DNA of 64,000 nt, taken from Hygrophila difformis. Taxonomy: Eukaryota > Streptophyta > Magnoliopsida > Lamiales > Acanthaceae. Both the position numbers and the translations under genes were made by a program. Positions 42,740-53,590 of the stretch are shown here, in pieces. Below the pieces are notes generated by a model. That model was given only the letters and a program-made list of their open reading frames with translations. It was not told the origin of the DNA and ran no database searches. The stretch spans positions 11,059,915 to 11,123,914 of the forward strand of contig JAOANR010000006.1 in the NCBI GenBank assembly GCA_030278955.1, read 5' to 3'. Every line of letters begins with the position of its first letter. Positions within the stretch are counted from its first letter, which is position 1.

Positions 42740-43690
42740 TCACCAGGGTGTCTTTGCAGCCTCCTTAAACACAAACTCGAATGTTTCATTTTTCTCTTCG
42801 AGTGTTTTAATATCTGAATCAAGGCTCTTTATCTCCACTTCAGCCATTGATAGTTCCATCCTCAGCTCTCTCATTCTGTCCTCTACTGCAGCTTTCCTAG
42901 TTTTCTTTAACGAAATGGGGGCTTGGGCATCACGGTAGAGACTCAGCAGTATATGTATCCGAGTACGTATAAACCCCACCCCCATTCCTACATCCTCAAA
43001 GGCTTTTAGAGTTCTATCCCAACTTTCTAATTGATCAATAGCTGAGACCGACTTAATTGCCCTTATCGCCTCAGCTATACTTATCGTTTCAGAAATCATA
43101 CCGGCAGCTAGCTTTGTGTTGAGACCCTTGATAAGATTTTCATGAAGAATCTTTCCTTGAGTATTGCATAGCTCATGGTACTTTTTTCGAAGATGCACTG
43201 GTATCTCGGAGTCTAGAATTAAGCCATCTACATGAATGGTAAAATGTTCAATTTCTGGTGTCATCATGTGTTCTTCACTTGCATCAACAGTTGGCATGTC
43301 TTCACTTGCATTCACAGTTTTGGCATCATCAACAGTTGGCATGTCTTCACTTGCATTCACAGTTTTGGCATCATCAACAGTTGGCATGTCTTCACTTGCA
43401 TTGACAGTTTTGTCATCATCAACAGTTGGCATGTCTTCACTTGCAGAGTCTACAGTTTTCACAGAGTCAACTGGCTCTGCTTGAGATGCTAAATTTTGAA
43501 GATATGTTTCTTTGTTGATTTCGATTATTCTATCCTCTCTGACAATATAGATCTTAAACGTACATTCCTTGATCAGTTGGAAAACTAGAACATCACCATC
43601 AAACAATCCGTGTTCGATGGAGAAATCTCTCCATCCACCACTTAGCCCATTTTTCTCCACCAAATACTTCGCACAAGATTCCTTCACCAA
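42740..43690 (-). pseudogene. Captured B3-domain transcription factor fragment
   Basis: An open frame of 316 codons. It begins inside a B3 DNA-binding domain (VEKNGLSGGWRDFSIEHGLF, then DGDVLVFQLI and FKIYIVRE), so the first half of the domain is missing. An acidic linker follows with four 15-residue repeats (TVDDAKTVNASEDMP type), then a helical C-terminal part (EIPVHLRKKYHELC, KGLNTKLAAGMISETI, AFEDVGMGVGFIRTRIH) and a coiled coil. This layout matches plant B3 proteins of the Os01g0234100-like group, by recall. The truncated B3 domain should not bind DNA normally. Whether it is transcribed from a Helitron promoter is open. Confidence 0.75.
43285..43440 (-). repeat. 45-bp minisatellite in captured B3 gene
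   Basis: Four units with a 45-bp period (starts at 43288, 43333, 43378 and 43423, CAGTTGGCATGTCTTCACTT). The period is a multiple of three, so the reading frame is kept. Confidence 0.85.
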
Positions 43691-44495
43691 TAATATATTT
43701 GAAAGATTTGAAATACATGAAATTTTGCATATATTATTTTATCTATATTATTTTGCATTTTTAAATTTACTAATTTTAGATTTTCTAGTTTATTTATTTA
43801 TTGAGTAGAGATTTATTCACCTTTAAAAAAATTTAAAAGATAAAATTTGAAATTTTGTATTTTTATTTTATTTATTTTGGATTTTATTATTTTGTATTTT
43901 TTATTTTATCTATTTTAGCTTTTATTATTTTGTATTTTGTATTTTATTTATTTTAGATTTTATTGCTGCATTTATTATTCATTTATAGATTTTGAGTTTT
44001 TACACCATCGGATTATTATGACATGAATAGGCATTTTCAATTTTTGCACCATACTAATATTACGACAGGGTTCTGCACTAGGAATTAAGAATTATGTTGT
44101 GTTTATATATTTCAAAATGGTGATCATATTGTAATGTCGGTAATCTTGTGTAGGTTTAGTTTTTTGATATATTTTTTTGGTGTGGTAAATGATGTAATCA
44201 AAATATACATTGCACATATTTATTTATTTATATTAAAGATATATTAATGTGTATATGAAATCCAATTTTTAGTTTTTAAATGATATTTAATTTTCAATTT
44301 ATATGAAGTTCCCATAATTTTTAATTTTTAAAGATTTGAAATTTCAAATTTATATGGAATTCGCAGTGTATAAATAGAATTTATATTATTAAAAGATACA
44401 TTAATGAATGTATGGAAAAGATTTGTATGTATTAAATAATGTATATATATAGGCCATGTTTTTACAAAATTATGTCACTTCTCCTAAAAGTAATA
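43691..44495 (+). other. AT-rich arm of Helitron copy R
   Basis: Non-coding. Many TTTTATTTTATTTTAGATTTTATT-like blocks aligned to 5412-6150 of copy L in inverse orientation. Confidence 0.65.
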
Positions 44496-44753
44496 CTACA
44501 TTCGTCTCATTATAATTGTTACGGACCTACCTGACACGTATACCAATACATATTTTTAACGGTTAATAATTTAAATTGTGTTCGATAAAAATTATAAAAA
44601 TTTGATATTATAAAACTATATGATTAGACGAATCTAACAAGATTTCACTTGACTATATTTTTTCTTACATAACTATGATAAAATTCGAATCAAATTTAAA
44701 CAGTGAATAGTGACAAAAAGTCAAACGTAACAATTAAACTGAGACAGAGAAAG
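44496..44753. mobile_element. Stowaway-type MITE inside Helitron copy R
   Basis: 258 bp between TA dinucleotides with ends CTACATTCGTCTCA and, inverted, CTTTCTCTGTCTCA. Same internal site as the MITE at 5150-5409 of copy L, so it is older than the copies. Confidence 0.75.
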
Positions 44754-45179
44754 TATACAATTATATATTTACTAAAAGTAATATACAATTATATAGTTGC
44801 TAATCATTAAAAAATATATATTTTATAATTATATCATTCTAATTGTATATAAATATATACTAAATAGTATAAATCTTATTTATATGTTATTACATTTAAA
44901 ATAATACAAAAATTATAATTATTAAGAGAATTGTGAAAATTCATATTCTATGCATAATTGATTTAGAGTAAATTAGTTATTTTCGTAAAGCATATTAGAA
45001 ATAAAAGAATCGGGTATATAAAGAGTTAGTGGGGTGCGAATAGTCCATCAGTAAATAAAGAAGGAAATTTTATTTTTTTAATCTATTTTTTAAGAAATAC
45101 TTCATTAATCTATATTTTATCAAATTTGCAATTGACAAAAGAACAAATATAAATATACCTTTTTTAGAAATTGAAAGGC

Positions 45180-47050
45180 TAATTGCTGCAAATTCTATAA
45201 ATTTGAAAATTTTCTCTAGATTACCGGTACTGAATGAAGTTTTAACGTTTGAAACAGATAGTCTATTGATATTAGAAGAGACATATTATAATAAGGAAGA
45301 AATGAAGGTTGATCATGCTAAGCTATTACCTTTGTTGATTAATGCGGAGAGGAATGTTTATAATAAAATAATGTATGTAGTTGATAGTGATGAGGGTTGA
45401 TTTTTTTTTTCTTTACGTGGTGGAGCTGACAAGACATTTATCGATAATTTATCTAGAAAATAATATGTTTAGTCGTTCGTGGGATAAATGATAATGTGTT
45501 GCATGTAGTATCCAGTGGAATAGCATCCTACTCCCTCCAAGAGATAGGATTGCACATTTTTAATTTGGTTCTACCTGCAAAAAACTTATCTCAGTAAATT
45601 ATTTAACCTCCATTCTCATTAAAAGAAAGCCCGTTATTTGGAATGAAATTATTAATTGGTAGAATAATTATGAGCCCGTCTAAATTAACCAAATTCCTCA
45701 TTCGATTTCAGACGAAATAAGTCACACTCGCATTTTGTTTTAATATGACTATTAGAAAAAAAAAAGTTAATGTCATTTTTTAAAGAATGTTGGACTCTAT
45801 CTTCAAAAATCATTTTTACATATGTTAGTGATATGCTGCAATATTTCGTGTACTGGAAAGAGGGGACTCGAAGTATTAATATGTAATTAAGATGAATTAA
45901 CCCAAGATACTACAAGAAATGTTATTTACAATGAAAATTATATATGACTTAAATTTGCACAATGAATTCTTCATGTAGGTGATGGTAATTTGTAAATCTG
46001 ATATTGATCTTGGAGATGTAAAATTAGATGACATTTCCAGGTTATAATTTTATGAATTTTACGGGAGATCCTATAGCGGCAATTATTGAAAGTATTTATA
46101 CATATATGAAATGCACCACTTCAAATTCAGATATTATTAAAGATATTGTTACACTAATTTCTACCAATGAGATTGTTGATACGATCAATTATTAAATCAT
46201 GGAACTTATGTCTGCAAATAAAAATGTATATATATATATCAGTTCTGATAATATTTATCAAGAGGATGAAAGCGTAGATAATGCCAATGAATTATTTTCA
46301 CTATAATATCGAAACACGATCAAATTGTTCTGGATTATCGAATCATAAAATAGAGTTGATTTAGGGTTGCATAGTCATGCATATCAGGAATATAGATCGA
46401 TCAAATAAGGTATGCAATGTAACTATGTAAGTAGGATGATAGTCAACAAGATGCGGAATCATATTATTGAGGTTAAACTAATTTTCTAGAAACTATGAAA
46501 GTAAAAAATTCTTGATTGGTAGAATAATTATGAGCTGAGCCTATCTGATTTAACCAAATTCATGATTCGATTTAAGATGAGAAAATTTCAACTTGTAGTT
46601 TGTTTTGCTATGATTATAAACAAAAGTCAATGTTAATCTTTGGACTTTATCTTCCAAACTAAGTTTTTGCCATGAACAGTTGTGTTGCAATATTTCGCGC
46701 CACTAGCAAGATGTGGCTCAAAATATTAATATGCAATTAAGAATGATTAACTCAAGATACCACAAGAAATGTTGTTTACTATAAAATTTATATATAACAG
46801 AAAATTTACAAAATGGATACTTAATGTAGGTGATGGTAAGGTCGGTATTGATTTTGAAGATCTACAATTAGATGTGACATTTTCGGATGATATTCTTATA
46901 AACTCTACGGGTGATCCTATAACGACAACTTTTAAGAGTACATATACAAATATAAACTGCACCACTTCAAATTCAGATATTTTAAAAGATAGTACTATAC
47001 TAGCCCCTACCAATGATATTTTCAGGAATGAGATTTTGAGCAAATTGTGA
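45180..47050 (+). pseudogene. Degenerate Helitron helicase, copy R
   Basis: Pieces in order on the plus strand: 45203-45400 (ERNVYNKIMYVVDS, region before Walker A, which is destroyed), about 45980-46320 (broken, with GDLG.. and NYQDE-like remnants), and 46769-47050 (WILNVGDGK, LINSTGDPI, TYTNINCT, APTNDIFRNEI). The last two pieces duplicate the same helicase segment. Stops and frameshifts throughout. Non-functional. Confidence 0.65.
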
Positions 47051-47655
47051 GGAAGTTTTTCATATTATGCTTAATATTTATATTTAAATTTTATTTTATT
47101 TTACTTTAAATTTCAAATTAAATAAAAATATTATATTAATAATTATTTTTATTGATCTGTTAAGCCACATAAGCTAAAGAGGACGGTATAATATGATTTC
47201 TTAGTTAGTTTTAAAAATAATTCAATTATATTATCATATATATCCTCTTTCAAATAGATATAAAATCATTACACATTTTTCATTACTCAAAATATGATTT
47301 ATACTTAATACTCAAGAATTGTTGTTTATAATGAAAATTTCAGCAAATTGTAAAGGAAAATTTCATATTATATTTAATACTTATATTTAAATTTTATTTA
47401 TTTTAAATTAAATTTCAAATTAAATAAAAACCTTAATATTTACTTTTATTGATATGTTATGTTTGTACTGGACAAGCCATAGAAGCTAAAGAATGCAATA
47501 TAATACGATTTTTCTGTTAGTTTTAAAAATAATTAAATTATATTACATATACACTCAATTTCGAACATATATAAAATTATTACACATTTTTCTATTACTC
47601 AAAATACATTTATTATTATATAAGGATATATATTATATATAAATATATAATTATG

Positions 47656-47674
47656 CCCGTCGAGTCTCGACGGG
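47656..47674 (+). terminator. Helitron 3' hairpin (copy R)
   Basis: CCCGTCGAGTCTCGACGGG, a perfect 9-bp stem with a single-base loop, seven bases before the CTAG end. Marks the Helitron terminus, not the end of a transcript. Confidence 0.85.
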
Positions 47675-47685
47675 TTATTTGCTAG

Positions 47686-48840
47686 TTTCATTAAAAATAC
47701 TATAAAATATAAATAGATGTTTATTTATGTCACATGTCACCAATAAAGTGGTGATATCTAGATTCTGGCCGGCATAAAGAATTGTTCTGTTGGGTAATTG
47801 CTGTGTAGAGAACGGCTCTCTGCATTTTCATGAATTTTTTATTTTTATTTTTATTTTTTAATTTGTTTTTTTCTCCGATGTGAGAATAACTACCCATTGC
47901 AAATGTTCTTAGAATCCTCTTCAGAAAAAAAATCCATTTAGTCACATAAGTTTTTTCAATTTCCAAAATCATCCCATAATATTGAATTAGACGAACCCAT
48001 CCAGAACCCCGTTTTTTCGCTAATTTTCGCTGAACCCGTCCCATAACTATCCTAATGGAGGGATGGGTTCGGCGATGATTAGTATAGTTATGGGACGGGT
48101 TCAGCGATAATTAGCAAAAAAACTTGGTTCATGGATGGGTTTGGCAAAAATTATGGTAGCTATTGGACGGTTTGGTCTAATTCGATATTTGTGGGACTGT
48201 TTCGGAATTTTTTTTTTAAATTATTGGACTAAATGAGTTTTTTCCATCCTCTTCAGTCGTGTCTATCAACAGTCAGTCTGCCAAGTGCCAACTCCTCTTA
48301 CACTTATGGACATGCATGGTCTTTGTGGTTTTTGTTTTATTGTTTTTTCATTTTTATTGGTCAAAAAATAAATAAAATTGAGGAAATGATACTTATTACT
48401 ACGTTTCAATAACATGAAGTAAAAGGAGAAACTAAAGGTAATTAAGCCGCTAGCCATTAGTAAAGAGAGAGAAAAAAAATGCAACTATTGATAGAACACA
48501 AGATGCAATAGTACAATATTAATCTTCTCCATTATTATTACACGTATAAGTATTGATTAAAAGCAAGAAACACAAAGTACTTATGTTCCCCTCGTCTTTG
48601 TTACCACATGACTTAGTTTACATAAGTATAACATCTTTATTACCACATGACACACTTAGTTCACACAAGTACAACATCGATGTCTAACTAACATGTATGC
48701 ATATCTGATACATGTCGGTGTATTATTTTGTGTAATATAGTATTGATAGATAGATTATTAAACAGGTACGTAGGAGAAGAAGCATGGGACATAATATAGT
48801 AGTAATAGCTTAGGTTGGCATTGGAATGGTGAATCGTCGT
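47686..48840. other. 3' flank of phylloplanin-like gene 2
   Basis: No gene. It matches 54240-54830 (GGTGACATGTAGCT-like start, GAACACAAGATGCAATAG) and 7010-7388, showing a further copy of the array unit. A degenerate GGTTCRGCRA repeat occurs at 48000-48150. Confidence 0.6.
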
Positions 48841-49344
48841 CTAGGGCACAACAGTAAATGCATTAGCAGTGGCCGACACAGGTTGGAGAAAATTGAAAAA
48901 GTTGAAGAAGGGGAAGATGGGGGAGGGGTTGGGTGTAACTACGATAGGAGCCTGATAGGCTCCAGTGGTGACAGTGGTGCAACCAGTAGCAGGAAGTGGG
49001 ACACGGACACGGCACGTGAGATAGAAAACATTTGGGAATGGACTGAATAGCCCTCCGGCAACAGTAAAAGTAAAGGTTCCAGTGGCGCTGGTGGTAGTTG
49101 TGGCAACAGTAACTGCGTTGCCCAAAATATCAGTGCATACGAGATTGGCGGTTGCCGCATTCAGGCCAGGCGTCCCACAGGTTCCGGTAGCTGTGCAACA
49201 AACACTGCCGGTGACAGTCAAGGAGGCAATGGTACTCAGGGTTGTAGCATTGGCTAAGGGAGCGATTGCAGCCACCACAAGAAGGGCGGTTGCAAAGATG
49301 ATCAAAAGGGAAACGGGGGACTTATTACCAGAAGAAGAAGCCAT
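48841..49344 (-). CDS. Phylloplanin-like secreted protein, gene 2
   Basis: A 167-residue intronless ORF from the ATG at 49344 (MASSSGNKS). An in-frame ATG 30 codons upstream (49434) is not shared by the paralogs and lies next to the TATA box. Signal peptide about 9-35, ending ANA. The same six cysteines as genes 1 and 3 (VCCTATGTC, LVC, LTC, GC). It differs in the centre (GLNAATANLVC) and has a distinct Pro/Phe-rich C-terminal insert (PIFPFFNFFNFLQP). Expected secreted, surface-active Ole e 1-like product, by inference from the family. It is the most diverged paralog of the three. Confidence 0.85.
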   Translation of the reverse strand: MASSSGNKSPVSLLIIFATALLVVAAIAPLANATTLSTIASLTVTGSVCCTATGTCGTPGLNAATANLVCTDILGNAVTVATTTTSATGTFTFTVAGGLFSPFPNVFYLTCRVRVPLPATGCTTVTTGAYQAPIVVTPNPSPIFPFFNFFNFLQPVSATANAFTVVP

Positions 49345-49437
49345 ATGTGTGTATGTATCCTGAGAGCTGAGGATATTTAATTTAATTAGGGAAATAGATC
49401 GGATATGTTGTGCATGGAATGCTGCAAGAAACAACCC

Positions 49438-49445
49438 TATTTATA
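49438..49445 (-). promoter_or_regulatory. TATA box of phylloplanin-like gene 2
   Basis: TATAAATA in the same CATCTATAAATAGGG context as gene 1, about 95 bp upstream of the start codon. Confidence 0.75.
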
Positions 49446-49570
49446 GATGGATGGATATTTATTACTAATATTCATATATAAATGGGAGCCCTCTGCTTGC
49501 TGTACTGTTAATCTATGCAGATGCATAGCATATTAATTGTTATGTCTGTCTATGTATTATTACATTAAAC

Positions 49571-49660
49571 AAAGCCTTTTCAAGTTGCACCCACCTCAAT
49601 TCGTTGCCATTTGCCAACTTCTGACTTTTATCACTGTTGATTTCTGAAGCATGCAAGATA
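49571..49660 (-). promoter_or_regulatory. Conserved upstream box of gene 2
   Basis: Copy of the promoter box (AAGCCTTTTCAAGTTGC, TTCGTTGCCATTTGCCAAC, CTTTTATCACTGTTGATT, AAGCATGCAAGAT) about 230-320 bp upstream of the ATG. Confidence 0.55.
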
Positions 49661-49858
49661 GAGTCTATTTTCAATGGACGATCGGTGTACACTGTACATC
49701 TATATATACTCCTATATCCTACTACTATTTAATTTACTGTACTTGTTTAATTAAAGTAATCAGATCCCAGTCCAAAAATTATGCAAGATATAACAACGGC
49801 CAGAAAGTTCGTTTAATTGCCTCCTAGTATACTACTGCCTCCGTTCCGCATGTATTCT

Positions 49859-50165
49859 ACTTTTTTTTTTTTTTTTTTGAAAGAGCCGAATCCTGAAAAG
49901 GTGGATAAAATGAAAAATCAAAACAACAAGATAAGAAAGAAGAGAATCCGGGGGGACGACGAGAGCAACTAGTAACGGGGGAACCACACGCCGGAAGCAT
50001 CCGCCGCAATATCCCCTATCACAAAATCAGGAGGGAAAGCCCACGAAGTGTAGAACTCTTCATTCGAAGCACCATGCTTAGCCAGATGATCGGCAACCCG
50101 GTTGCCTTCATGAAGAACCCGGTAGCCAGATGAAACGAAGTGTAGAACCCGGTTGCTTTGGAAGA
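49859..50165 (-). mobile_element. 5'-truncated L1-type LINE end
   Basis: 307-bp insert flanked by GCATGTATTCT (49848-49858 and 50166-50176). On the minus strand it ends in poly(A). The ORF 50169-49969 reads EGNRVADHLAKHGAS then WAFPPDFV and GVWFPRY, the end of the RNase H-like domain that plant L1 LINEs carry after reverse transcriptase. Confidence 0.8.
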
Positions 50166-50211
50166 GCATGTATTCTGTTTAGACGTTTTTCATTATTTTA
50201 TGATATAAATT

Positions 50212-50383
50212 CTTTTTCTGCTCAAAAGCCTATACTAGGAAAAGGGTGATGCGAACCCATGTCACACAAATTACAAATAGAACAAAAAGGGGGGGATAGG
50301 GGGTCGGTGGGAATCGAACCTCCAACCTTTCGTTGGAAGTCAAGAGACTTAACTACTTGGGCTAAGTTATATTCCCCTTTAAT
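50212..50383 (-). mobile_element. SINE family 2, copy b
   Basis: 172-bp insert with the duplication ATGATATAAATT (50200-50211 and 50384-50395). On the minus strand: A-box region TTAGCCCAAGTAGTTAAG, B box GAGGTTCGATTCCC, tail TTTGTAATTTGTGTGACATGG. Confidence 0.8.
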
Positions 50384-50596
50384 ATGATATAAATTTGATC
50401 CAACTTTTTGTTGTAATGCAATTATTTAAGAAAAATTATATCTTGTTGGATTCCTTCTTTCGCATAATTATAAAATATACTATATATTTTATGGAATTTT
50501 TACTTCTATGCGCTTTAAGATATGAATGGTTAAAAAAATGCATTGAACCGCGTTACTAAAAGTTTTGGGACGATGCTACTAATGGGACAGAGGAAG

Positions 50597-51253
50597 TATA
50601 AATTACTATAAAATGTTGATTTATATATTGGAATAATTTTAAATTATATACTTCATGGGATAAGAATCCAAACCAAGAATTCTACGTATATACCTGCAGG
50701 GCGACATCCATGCAGACCTTTTTCAATCTTAAGCTCAAGAATTCTACGTATATACCAGACCGACAAGAATTTTTAGATTAGTTGAATATTCAGTACCTAG
50801 CTCAGGGACCAATTAGATGCTTATTTATTTACAAACTACTACTAAATATTTCAATTTGGACATGTACTGAATTCAATCTAATTTATTACATGAATGTTAT
50901 GATGACCGCACGTACCACCAGAGCCACAAGAATTTAGATTAGTTTAATATGGAGTACGTACTATATACCTAGCTCAGGGACCAATTAAATGCGCTTTAAT
51001 TAGCCAAATGGATTTTATAATAACGATAAATAAATAGGCACCCTACATATATATTTAGAAACTACTAAAAATATTTCATTTTGGATACCTATACTTACGT
51101 CAATCTAATCTATTACCTAAGTTGTTGCCTCTACCAATATTTGACTTTATTGGCTTTTGCTATATTTTTTGTAAAGATAGTACGATGTATTATTACGGTA
51201 ATAACTCCATGAAGTGGACATATATATATATATATATATATATATTTCTGAAC
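50597..51253. other. Array-unit spacer
   Basis: No gene. It matches 8940-9640 and 25180-25640. A TA microsatellite at 51219-51245 is the empty counterpart of the candidate Helitron at 9647. Confidence 0.65.
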
Positions 51254-51403
51254 AGTTACACAGGAAACAGGTGGTGGGAGTCTATGCCACATAAATTACA
51301 AATGGATAAAAGGGATAAATAAGGTGCCAGTGGGGAATCTAGCACACAACGTAAATATTGGATCAGATCAAGGGATTTGACCACTAAGTAAAGTCTTCAT
51401 CCC
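51254..51403 (-). mobile_element. SINE family 2, copy c (decayed)
   Basis: Same array position as copy a at 10171-10302 (both end CATCCCAGTTGACTAGTACATT), so inserted before the unit was duplicated. Carries the GGTGGGAGTCTATGCC and ATAAATTACAAATGG tail blocks. The B box has decayed. Confidence 0.6.
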
Positions 51404-51530
51404 AGTTGACTAGTACATTGTTATCTGATTTCATATATATTTCATTCCACATAGAAAAATTGAAATTTCACTTTTATTCTGTCTTTTTTAACTTGCAATA
51501 TTTCCCTAAAAATTTATTTATTTTTCATTT

Positions 51531-51693
51531 TAGATTTGGACGAGCCGAAGCCAAAGAAAGGGTGGTGTGAGCCTATACCACACAAATTACAAAGAGATAA
51601 AGGGGAGGAAAATAGAGGCTGGGTGGGGAATCGAACCTCCAATCTTAAGGTTGGAAGACATGGACTTGGCCGCTTGGACAAGTCCTCATCCTC
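51531..51693 (-). mobile_element. SINE family 2, copy d (best preserved)
   Basis: 163 bp with the perfect 15-bp duplication ATTTATTTTTCATTT (51516-51530 and 51694-51708). The empty site is present at 14055-14075. On the minus strand: A box TTGTCCAAGCGGCCAAG, B box GGAGGTTCGATTCCCC, tail CTTTGTAATTTGTGTGG. Confidence 0.85.
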
Positions 51694-51708
51694 ATTTATT
51701 TTTCATTT

Positions 51709-52577
51709 AATGTAATTGTTATCTAAATACCTTCTATTAATAATTAGAGACGATGAAGGATCAATAATATTTGTTCTATCAGGCAGTATAGGGATAGCAG
51801 ATTCTACAGAGGCGGAGGTGACAGCGGTGAGTAGAGTTTGTAGCGCCATGTCTTCCGGAACATATTCCATTGAGGTTAAACAGATTGTTGGGGCAACATA
51901 TTTCGAGGGAGCGGAACAACTTGGCCGATCATTGAGCGAGATGTGGTGCAAAAGGTGAAACAAAGATAGAAGCTTGGCTACATCAGCAAGATCTAATTGG
52001 GTAGTAGGTGGCGGGGTCTAGGCTGTTGGTTTTGTTTTCCTACTGTTTCATTGAAGGGATAGACGGGTTTGGGACATAAGTTTTTGTATATGACATTTTT
52101 GTATCCTGATTTGGAGGAATATATGCCATATCTTCTAAAAAAAAATACCTTCTATTAATAATTAATTTGAAGCCAAAGTTCATATAAAAAAGCTCATGTT
52201 TGTTTGTAGGGGTCATCATTATATTCACTCCGGAGCTAACAATATATAGAGTAACACCATTTCTTTCCGTTACGTCGAAAATGGGGGTTTTACAAGGATT
52301 ATGTCGTTCAAAGAAATATAGCTACTCTATTAGTTCTGTACCTATTATTAATTACCAAGTTAAGCATTTATCTTTTGTAATAGCCAATTTAGTCCCCTTA
52401 AATTTGGTAGTTTTAGCCGTTTTGGTCCCTTTTATCATATTTTAGCCAAAAACTTTTATTTTATTATATTTAGACACCAAAATTTGATTTTCTTTCTTTT
52501 TAAAATTAGTCACTTTTTTCTACATATATCTAATAAATGGTTCAACATGCTTCCGCACATTAAGTTAACATCCAAAA
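51709..52577. other. Array-unit spacer
   Basis: Aligned to 14080-14459 and 24539-24600, interrupted by about 380 bp (51745-52140) not present there. That insert has a weak 80-codon frame, not recognised. Contains the empty sites of the Sirevirus (about 52535) and the gag-only element (about 52146). Confidence 0.6.
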
Positions 52578-53590
52578 CTTTTTTTTTTTTTTTTTAGAAT
52601 AAAAAGCTTTTATTTCAGAAGCAAGCAGCAGCCAAACAAAGGCTGAACAATACATCATACAAACAAAACCCACAACCTCAAGTTTTAAGTAAACTAGATC
52701 CCAAGTGCAGAAAAACAAACGAAAAAAGGAAATCTGATGTAACCCAAAGTAAAGTACTAGAACTATGCAACAATGTGACAGACCTCAAAGGCCATCGACA
52801 CTGATCAACCTCAGTAGCATGAGAATACATCAGTGGCAGAGGGATTCTCACTGAATAACCTCCCCACAGATGGACAACCCAGCCACAGGGTCTGTACAAC
52901 AATAACAGCAGAAATATAATGCACAGTCCGCTATAGGATCAACAACAGCATCAGGCGTTCATTATTTTTATCAGCCAAAACCAGGCGACGTCCTTGCTCA
53001 ATAGCCTTTCTACTAGTCTCCAGTAGCCGAAATTCCCCAGCGCCCAAAAACAGTTCCAAAACAGTACAATAGTCTCACTATAGTACTACCATATCCTTCC
53101 AAACATCGAATACCTCAAGCCAAAGTCGAACTCTCGAAGATGAAGTATATGCGCCCACTCTCACAAGTGGAAATTGCTGGGCTCTCAGATGATGAAACAT
53201 AATGGCAATCCCATAAGCTTGCCTCAAACACACATTACCCATGCAAATATCATTCAAAGCAATGTATCAACTCAAAGGGACTACGAGAATGGGGCAACAT
53301 GGCCGTGACTGGGGAAAGGGAAATGGATGGGAGGGAAAGGGGGTTTGGAACCGTCTCAAAAGGATCACACAAAAATTCGGAAGGTGTTGCAACAAAATAA
53401 ACTCGAAACGAGAGAAATCCATACCAGACACTATGAGAAAGATCATGTTCAAAAAAGGAAAGAGAAGCCCCTTCTCATCACTGTGGATAATCTACCAAGA
53501 AAGCCTATTCAGATGGACCAGCCCCTAATCGCCAAAATCAAAGACAATAATTGTCTACTTATTATTTTTTTCTTTTGTTTTTTCTTTTCT
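52578..53590 (-). mobile_element. LINE-like retroposon with poly(A)
   Basis: About 1 kb absent from the paralogous site near 24592. On the minus strand it ends CTGAAATAAAAGCTTTTTATTCT plus poly(A), and TTTGGCTGCTGCTTGCTTC precedes the tail. This fits the 3' region of a plant L1 LINE. No coding frame survives and no clear target duplication was found. Confidence 0.55.

Larger units (their letters stand above)
42214..47685 (+). mobile_element. Helitron copy R with captured B3-domain gene fragment
   Basis: Starts TCTATATATATACATATTAAAGC (A before it) and ends CTAG at 47682-47685 (T after it). A perfect hairpin CCCGTCGAGTCTCGACGGG lies at 47656-47674, seven bases before CTAG. It is the sister of copy L (1636-6344), inverted relative to it, with the same 5' and 3' ends, the same internal Stowaway and the same helicase remnants. 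It differs by an insert of about 1.2 kb at 42478-43690 holding a B3-domain gene fragment on the minus strand, bordered by ATATTTGAAAGATTTGAAA repeats. Confidence 0.9.
49835..50596. mobile_element. Stowaway MITE interrupted by a LINE and a SINE
   Basis: Ends CTGCCTCCGTTCC and, inverted, CTTCCTCTGTCCC, between TA dinucleotides. Removing the two inserts (with their duplications) leaves about 260 bp, the same length as the other Stowaways here. Confidence 0.75.

Noticed and set aside
50212..50383. tRNA gene suggested by the A and B boxes
   Set aside because: No cloverleaf can be completed. The unit has a tail, a TSD and sister copies, so it is a SINE.
51716..51958. 80-codon frame at 51716-51958
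   Set aside because: No recognisable motif or paralog. Could be a fragment of an unidentified retroelement, but unsupported.
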